DNA of 64,000 nt from contig JBANDB010000002.1 in NCBI GenBank assembly GCA_037576215.1, positions 6,076,001 to 6,140,000 of the forward strand. The letters are read 5' to 3'. Shown in pieces: positions 56,961-64,000 of the stretch. Under the pieces are notes generated by a model that was not told the DNA's origin, made no database searches, and was given only the letters and a program-made list of their open reading frames with translations. Origin of the DNA: Armillaria gallica. Taxonomy: Eukaryota; Basidiomycota; Agaricomycetes; Agaricales; Physalacriaceae. A program made the position numbers and the translations under genes. Positions within the stretch are counted from its first letter, which is position 1; each line of letters starts with the position of its first letter.

Positions 56961-57153
56961 AAAAATCTATTGTGACCAGACTTCGTTGACGGTGTGAATT
57001 CCGACGTCAAAGGAACCGAGAGATGTGTCCATGCTTAAATCAAGTTTATAATGATAGAAGGCTACGAATTGCTTACCCATGGACAGTACTGAAACGGGTA
57101 CAGTGTCAAGGCGCCGATGGCAAAGAAACGGAAACTGTACCACCATCCCCGGA

Positions 57154-59280
57154 TTACCAGGCCGCACGCCCTCCCTTCGTCTGAACAACAGCAACACACA
57201 TCGTATGCCATTGGTGCCTCTTCCTCACCGGAGGTTGCCCGCTCTGACGGGCGTCATGAAAAGGAGAATTCTGGACAACGCCCGACAAGTCCATATACTC
57301 CGTCGAGAAAAAACGCTTCAAGAAGCCGACATCAACATGCCGTCCCTTCCTGAGTGTGTACATGTGCGGAACCGTCCGGCTTGCGCCGTACCTGATGGTC
57401 AACGAGTCTCCAGGAGGAAGAGAGACATCAATGTCTTTCTTCACACGTCCTGGTTGGTAGTACGAACCTGCAAAGGTACTGAGTCAAGAGAGCGGAATGT
57501 GAGGATGAGAAAGATAGCGTACCGATGCTCAAGTTACTGAAATCAAAATAGAACATCGAAACATCAAGAGGTACCGACGTCGTATTGGTAATTTCGAATC
57601 CATAGATCGCGGCCTCGTCGACATCAACCATAATCACACCTCCGACGTTCATATTTTCACCATTGGAGTCGGGTTTCTAGACCTCTCGTAAGTCATTCGT
57701 GTACTTCCCAGTCTCTTTGAGTTTCATGCACTCGAGCGTGACCTTTCCGGTGAGGGGATTCCGTTTGTTAGAACGGTGAAGGTGCCAGTAAAAGTCAGAA
57801 GAACTTGGAAGAATGCGGCGGATAGCGTCCTCATCATCGGTTTTGACTTCAAATGGCAATGCGTGTCAGCCCATGTTGCCGACAGAGCTTGTTCATGATC
57901 TTGAAATGGACCACATCACCATCCGCGGCAAAGACCAGATCCAGCTTATCGTCATGACTCTCCACCAAACGAAATCCCCTCTTTCCCCCTTGTGTCTTGT
58001 TGGCTGTCCGTTTGAAGACACCGCGTAACTTTTTGTCCGACTCGACGAAAAGACAGACATCTTGGTCCTCACCAACTCGAGTCTGCAAAGCATATCCGGG
58101 AGCAGTAAGAGGGAATGGCGTTCCATTGCCATGCGAGGAGAATTCGCATGTAGCAGTGAAAGCGGTGGTATTTATAGCAACGACGGTTCCCAGAGCAGAT
58201 GCCAGCAAAGACAACGAACTGCGCCTTTCTTGTGATCCCATGGGCCTCGATGGCTTCCAAAGTGTACTGGCTCGGCGTGTCAGAGGATGCGCGGATGTGG
58301 TACCATTCGCGTTGTGGGCGGGCTACTTTGGAATTGAACAGGCATCGGTATTGGTGGACACTCTCACATTGCGGGTCTTGTCTGTAACGAACAGATAGGG
58401 TTCAGCGGACTAGGACATGGAATCGGGCTTACGCGTGCAGATTAGGCAGGTTGGTTGTCACATCCTCGTAAGAAGCTTGTCGACGCCCTTTTCCCGTAGC
58501 AAGCACAACAATGCCGAAGTAAAGACACCACGTCCATGTTTCTCCATACTATTTGCTTCGCTTAGCATGCTGAAAGAAGCACATGTGATAACATACCTGT
58601 CTTCTCGAATCCCTTCGCAACGACACTCGCCCGAGCATCTGGCTCAATGTCATGCAAAGGGACAGTATAAGCTTCAGGGAGATTGATCGTGCGAACAGCG
58701 AGAGTAGGATCGTCGTCGTCCGTCGAGCCAGAGTGACAACAATCGAGGATGATGGTCTGTCTCAATGCGCCTGATCAGCTACTATGCGTGATAGAAATGA
58801 GCGGAACCCTACGATGTTGTCTGACTTTTTCGCTGCGAGGTCTGCGAGAAGATGAGTGAGCCTCACGTCAAGTACACCTTGACCTTGCTTGGAGTCGTCC
58901 GACCCGCTGGGGATAAAGTCATGTGGAACCAGCATTTGTATCTTTTCCGTTGGTGCTGGTGCATTCGTCTCAGCTCCATGCTCTGCGAAGATGAGAATCG
59001 GGTCGCTCTTCTTGATCGCCGTACTGTTCCCCAGGTTGTTAATCTCCATCTCGATGGTAACTCTCGTGGCTTCCTCGTTGCGAAGATTCTTGGTTTGACC
59101 CTTTGGAACGCGGAGGGTCTTTTGTAAAAATTTGTTGACGGCGTCAGCATCGGCAACGGCACCGCTCAGATTTCTTATCCCGTTAGAAAGGTACTCGCCA
59201 ATGCCGATAGCGAGTGCAAATAGGGATGGGGCAGGCCTAACCATCGTTTGATCAGTGCCATTCCCAGGACCTGACCATAG
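57154..59280 (-). pseudogene. Caspase-domain gene, decayed duplicate
   Basis: Colinear with the intact gene at 43801-45986, including upstream sequence to about 59730. The start MVRPAPSLFALAIGIGEYLS (ATG at 59244) and the catalytic His (IFAEHGAET, with one residue lost and Gly to Glu just before the His) and Cys (LDCCHSG) are still readable. Breaks: a stop and shift after VLLSAC (near 58565), another shift near 58470, a deletion and shift after QFVVFA (near 58200), a shift after HGLTRIA (near 57870), and a TAG after TNDLREV (57675). The last exon remains open to 57154. A protease of normal length cannot be made. Confidence 0.87.
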
Positions 59281-59409
59281 ACACCAACCGTTCAACAGTA
59301 ATCGACTGGGGAGGACTGTGATGTACAGCATCATTCGATTTCTTCGCATGGTTAGGATCGATGTACGATGGAGGGGATGAAGGCTTTTTTTCTGGTGGGA
59401 CGTCCGCAA

Positions 59410-60313
59410 GTTAGCAAGATTCGAGCGTTATCGTTTACGTAATGATCTCTTAAGTTGGAGGAGGTGGGGACCTGTCAAAAAGCAGAGTTTCAATAGGAAT
59501 CGTCAGAAGAATTGGAAAGCTACTGACGATATGAGATACCATAGCAGGTCCGATACGGTGCCAAGTGTGATATTAAGCCAACTAAGAAACATGTGGATGA
59601 AAGATAGACGCCAGAGTGGAACTGTACCTGTGACTTCGATCACATGGAAAAGAAGCGCGACACATTATAGATGTAGCTAGGCCTCTTTCACTTTCCCTGG
59701 ACGTTCACATTTTTTGTTTCTCTGAATAGCGATAAAGCTGATGCAAAGGAGATCCATCTGTAGATTGACGCCTTATGTTATCAAGTGTGGGATGATATAT
59801 GGGGCGGAACGACGGGAGAAATTGTGTTAGACACGCCGCAAAGAAACCTTGTCGCTCATCTCCCTTCCCCATTATCGAGGGACACGGAGACTGCCCGCTT
59901 AGATGAATATATTATGCCGACTGCGGCGACGTAACCGCAATTTTTTTTAATATCTCTCGTTCTTCCTCGCGGCAAGGATTGAATTGACAGGCAGAAATAT
60001 CCTGCGCATAGTCCATCAATAGCAATCAGGAAAAACAAAGACATTGGCCAGAAGCAATGCAAACGTAAAGGCCAGTGGGAACTGACTTGAATTGAAGATT
60101 GGAGGCACGACCTGGACCGTAGGGCCAAAAAAGCGCGACATTTTACGGATGGATCCAATGCAAATGAGACCCGTCCGCGCATTGAAGCCTGCTATTAACC
60201 GATGTACACTCCTGAAGGGGTTGTGGGGGAAATCGCGTTAAACGCGCGGCAAAGAAACCTTGGCGCTCAACTCCCTTCCCTGCTATTGAGGGACGCGGAG
60301 ACTATACGCTTCG
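59410..60313. other. Intergenic block with internal repeats
   Basis: The left part (to about 59730) is the duplicated caspase promoter. Then two similar modules follow, 59743-59906 and 60160-60318, each consisting of an R5 copy and a block of about 90 bp sharing GCAAAGAAACCTTG.CGCTCA and CTCCCTTCCC. No gene. Confidence 0.55.
59743..59906 (+). repeat. Repeat module R5/R6, copy 1
   Basis: An R5-like segment (59743-59780) followed by an R6 block (59812-59906) that matches 60227-60318. Confidence 0.6.
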
Positions 60314-60318
60314 ATGGC
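60160..60318 (+). repeat. Repeat module R5/R6, copy 2
   Basis: R5 at 60160-60200 and R6 at 60227-60318, direct orientation relative to the copy about 410 bp to the left. Confidence 0.6.
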
Positions 60319-60559
60319 TGTCCCTAATAAACTGGTTCAAGGGTTTCAAGCAGAACACGAAAAGAGAGACGTTTTTCCAGACATGCATTCATATTTGATT
60401 TTCTTCGTAGGGTCTGCTGCGACATTTTGCTTGATGTCTTGGACCAGACGCGTACATCATGATGAGGAGACTTTACCAGGAATACAAACTCGAGATTTCG
60501 CCGAATTCAGGGCTAATAAACTGCGTAATCTATCATTTTTTTCAAAATCTAGACGGTAG
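60314..60559 (+). CDS. Possible small ORF, 81 aa
   Basis: MAVPNKLVQGFQAEHEKRDV, then a hydrophobic stretch (SYLIFFVGSAATFCLMSW) that could span a membrane, then a basic tail. It starts at the very end of repeat R6. No homologue is recognised and no intron is needed; it may be fortuitous. Confidence 0.2.
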   Translation: MAVPNKLVQGFQAEHEKRDVFPDMHSYLIFFVGSAATFCLMSWTRRVHHDEETLPGIQTRDFAEFRANKLRNLSFFSKSRR

Positions 60560-63500
60560 AAATCGAGGTCGAAACTAGTACGCACCTGACCCTATCCGGG
60601 CTCTGGAGTGGTACTTCTTACAATTCCTCTTGTACATAAGAACGGTGACTAGAGACGGAGAGCTGATCTGATGGAGGCAAGCGCGCTTTTTCCGGAGTGA
60701 AGTTCATTGAACGAGGGCAACACAGTTACGGTAACTAAGTAAGATGCCGGAATCACGCGTTCACTGTTTGTTCGCATCCACATCCCCGCATTCCCGATTA
60801 AGAGTCTTCAAACTTCAAGCTTGAACTACTTAGTACGGTTCGGGCGGATTTTTCAGTCAGACCGGAGGACTTCCGAGCTGCAAAGTTTGAGGCATTGCAC
60901 AGAGTCAGGAGGTTTTTATCGTTCAACGTTCAATGGTAAATGGGACATTTTGATCGTATTCTCTGTGTTTCCAGACTTGGCTCTCAACACAACTATCTGC
61001 GCCTGCCCTATATAGGTGTAGATGGTCTTGCTAGAGGCGACATACCTGTCTGCTGTCATAGCGTGCCTGGGACCCACTCGGCATTCAGATATTCTCATTT
61101 GTTGGGTGCTTCTGAGAAGGACTTCACGAGGATTCTTGAAACATGTCAGATGATTTTCATGGACGTAAAACATCTGTTCCCTGCTTTGGACGGATAGACG
61201 CCGTAATTTTCGTTACAGGTTTGATATACTGACAGCTTGACCCAATATAATTCCGGAAACCAACCGGAAACACAGAAAAAACACAGCCCTTGTACTGCGT
61301 TGAATCACGACATAGAATGGAAGCCAGGTTCTTTTGTCTCTATTCATGGTGTTGATCGGCGTGTACAACGCTGCGCAAAGGCGTTGACGTCTCCTTCAGC
61401 ACAATCCTACATGAGGGGCTATTTTTTTTTTGTATTGGGCACCATCAGGAAAAGATACCATTTGTATTCTGCACCTATCTTTTCCTCTGCCTCTCTTAGC
61501 TACCGCGAACTTGGCATATTGTTATGATTCTATTGTTGTTGCCGAAACCCGTCGGAACACCGCCTATAGTGGTACGCGGTCAAGTCTGGTTTCGCTCTTG
61601 AAGTACGTCACTACTGAGCAACTTCGAAGTTGAAGAGTTATAGAACACAAGGTTGACATGGAAACTAGCTTCTGAGGACAAGGCCGCATACCATCGATTT
61701 GCCGTGGCATTCGGCGATTATCATACAAGAGCTACGTACACGAGCTCATCTTTCCTCTAGACATGCCAGTCTTGATCTCAAGTCAATAAACCTGAAGTGA
61801 TTGAGATAAGGCAGGCATACCGAGAACCCATGAATCGGAATGAGGCGCACATTCAAGAAGAAATTTTAAATGATCCTCGGAACTCGATAGAAGATTGGAA
61901 TTCATTGACGACGGAAACACAAAAGACCTCAAAAATGACAGCCTACTCCAACGAGCGTGGCGATTCGGATAGCTCTTAGGACGGTAGAGTGTCGTTTACC
62001 CTCGTGGGAGAATAATCCAGTCGAACTGATCGTGGCGCGATCATCGCCACGACGCTCTCGATCGAAATGATCACTTTCTTTTCGACCACGACCAACCGAA
62101 AAGCAAGGACCTCGTTCCGACCCTTCTTCAGAAACACCTAGCCTGAAAAAGCTGTTCCCGATAGGTCCTCATTGTTAATCAACTTTGGGGGCGGCCTGAA
62201 AGCGGGGTTCCCCGAGGAATTCCGAGATAATCGCTGTATAGTCGATGCAGTAGATGTTCGAGAAGGCCGTTGCGCGGGACGATCAGTGACAGGACTTTGA
62301 TCCTCTTGTGAAAAAATGGTGAACATATGGTTAGCGACCTACGCTTGTATCAATTATGATGGCGTTTTTGCTTCTGCCAATCGTCATCGCAAAGGTCATC
62401 CATCATTCTGGACCGGGATCGATCACTCGCCATACTCTGGCTCTATCTCTATTTATTCCCTAGAGCCCCGCTTGCTCTCGACGGGTCGAAGTCGTGGATC
62501 AGGCGCAGCAGGCATGGTGACATAGGAAGCGCCATCATCGCTGCCATGTCTGAGCCTTCCTCCGCCATGTCCGGGTTCCGGATTCGTTATGAAAGACTGG
62601 AGCATTAACTTTGTATTCTTTGTCTCGCGACAATGGCGGTAGTGACAAAATATGGCTCGTGACGCGTCGCCCCAGCTCTTCGGCGCACTAGAATTGTACC
62701 CCAGGTTGACTTGTTTGATCGCCGTTGCTTGTTTTTTGTTTTGCTGGCGAGCTATGATTTGAGGTACACCTAATGGAGGGTCGAGAATGTATTGAAGCTA
62801 CCCGCGAAAGGTTCGCTAGATCGTCAGGTACCCTCCTTCCTCTGGCCGGGCCATCGACTTCGTAAGTTCTGATTCGTCAGCGGCGCAGAGGACGGATCTT
62901 GGAAGGAGGAGAGGTTCTAATACCTTATCTGACTAACTCAGTGTGCAGGCTTCGCATATGGTGATGGCGCCTTGGATGTACGATACGACCGGAGCCCTGG
63001 TCGACGAGAAATTGTGTTTAACTCCATTCTAGTGGTATGTCCGTGGACGATGGCGCTCGTGGGCTCGGTGGTGGCCCGAAGTTTGAGCGCTAAAGGGCCA
63101 AGACGAAATGGCGCTGACTGTCGTAGTAAACTATGCGATCAACGCTTTCATGGTGAGCCTCTGAAAGAATTCGCGACTAATTGTTGTTTCGACATTGACA
63201 GTCTCCAGGAACGTCGGTTGTGCAAAGCGAGTCTTGACAATAATTGGCCCAATTGTAGTGAAGAACATGAGTGCATCCTGGGCAACAGTCGTAATATTTA
63301 GGCAGATGAGTCTCAATGAGTCATTACCAAGTCATTACCCATGTGGTCTGTGGACTGAGCCACTGTTTGTTTATAACGCCGGTCGACGAAGAGGTTTATC
63401 CCATGGGAGACGAGTATGCTAGCTAATCTTCTCAGCAGTGATGGTGACCCGTCGAATATATTAGAACAGTTGCTAGGTATAAAGCCACCGATTATCATGG

Positions 63501-63561
63501 TGAGTTTTTAATTTTGATCGTGCTTCGACAGTCTGTTGATTTGGCAGCGAATTCATAAGGG
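60560..63561. other. Long stretch without a confident gene
   Basis: Short frames on both strands do not assemble. Mildly protein-like pieces: 61797-61979 plus (acidic, EEILNDPRNSIEDWNSLT); 62138-62326 minus (Ser/Arg-rich, RPSRTSTASTIQRLSRNSSG) with RGRKESDHFDRERRGDDRA-like sequence just downstream in another frame; and 63195-63300 plus (VGCAKRVLTIIGPIVV, reminiscent of a transporter helix). These may be remnants of decayed genes. Confidence 0.35.
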
Positions 63562-63976
63562 CTATATGTACCGGCGCTGAACGTCAAATAAATTACGCAG
63601 ACGATGGGCGTCCAAGCTGTACGGCAGAAACTCTTTCACTTCGAATTCCGTAGTAGCCACTGAGTACCTGACAACCTGGTTCTTTTCGTTCACTGATTCC
63701 GCACAGACACTTTCTCGAATGATTTGACAGGCAGCGTTATCCACTTTTTTCCCCGCATGTTGTATCGCATCAAGCTGGAGCAAGTTTCTTCCTACGTTCC
63801 CCAAGAAGTCTTACTCCCAAATATTTTAGGGCCTTCAAAATGGAGTCAATGATTGAATACATACGTTCTACTCCCTGTGGAAATATTGGCGCGTCGACAA
63901 GACGTAGTAGCGGATATGAAATTATTTCCCCCATGGGCGACGCTAGTACGGCCAGATTGATGGAGTAGGACGACAC
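63562..63976 (-). CDS. Possible partial hypothetical gene at the window edge
   Basis: Two frames join through a 40-nt GT..AG gap (about 63782-63821). The first is SPMGEIISYPLLRLVDAPIF and MYSIIDSILKALKYLG; the second is LDAIQHAGKKVDNAACQIIR, NEKNQVVRYSVATTEFEVKE and SLDAHRLRNLFDVQRRYI to the stop at 63562. The 5' end may lie beyond the window. No domain is recognised, and the intron would be short even for a basidiomycete. Confidence 0.3.
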
Positions 63977-64000
63977 GACCCTAATATCCTGCCTGTCGGC

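Noticed and set aside
62972..63422. Possible transporter gene on the plus strand
   Set aside because: Only one short helix-like segment looks familiar; exons cannot be joined and no start is evident.
1..64000. CRISPR array, rRNA genes, bacterial-type operons
   Set aside because: No regularly spaced repeats or rRNA sequence; intron-rich genes show a eukaryotic genome.

Overview
The window looks like a chromosome segment of an agaricomycete (mushroom-forming basidiomycete). The genes are broken by many short introns of about 40-60 nt with GT..AG ends. The content fits: a CBM1-tagged CE1 esterase, an Argonaute, basidiomycete-type caspase-domain, BTB and F-box genes, small secreted cysteine-rich proteins, a chromodomain-bearing Ty3/gypsy element and a hAT relic. 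Exon models were made by eye, using reading-frame continuity and splice signals.

0-20 kb is mostly ordinary gene space. It holds a conserved hypothetical gene (1.1-1.6 kb), a secreted cellulose-binding CE1 esterase (3.9-5.2 kb), a decayed methionine aminopeptidase (6.3-7.0 kb), an 11-exon Argonaute of 987 aa with a DEDD tetrad (7.4-10.8 kb), a decayed non-LTR retroelement fragment (11.4-12.8 kb), an 87-aa three-exon gene (13.6-14.0 kb), a UbiA-family prenyltransferase (15.1-16.4 kb) and a class 2 dihydroorotate dehydrogenase (17.7-19.4 kb).

19.7-41.1 kb holds six three-exon genes for small secreted cysteine-rich proteins. They form three paralogous pairs in mirror order A-B-C / D-E-F (A pairs with F, B with E, C with D), around a BTB-domain gene. 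This is the signature of an inverted duplication. A 12.1-kb chromovirus sits between E and F, with identical 193-bp LTRs and a 5-bp target duplication. The paralogous A-B spacer preserves the matching unoccupied site. The element's coding region is almost one continuous frame but carries about a dozen stop codons, nearly all TGA. It has an extra reading frame of about 1000 codons after the chromodomain, and it is itself interrupted by a 978-bp hAT-like element with an 8-bp target duplication.

41-60 kb is a duplication-rich accessory block: two XPA-like CAPGHCDGCR genes, an intact caspase-domain gene and a decayed copy of it, two copies of a 233-aa helical protein gene (one broken by a 7-nt deletion), a fragment of a second UbiA gene, the C-terminal remnant of a transcription factor, an F-box-type gene with a frameshift, and an unknown gene with a polylysine/polyglutamate tract. 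Short non-coding repeats link these pieces. From 60 to 64 kb no gene can be called with confidence, apart from a possible partial gene at the right edge.
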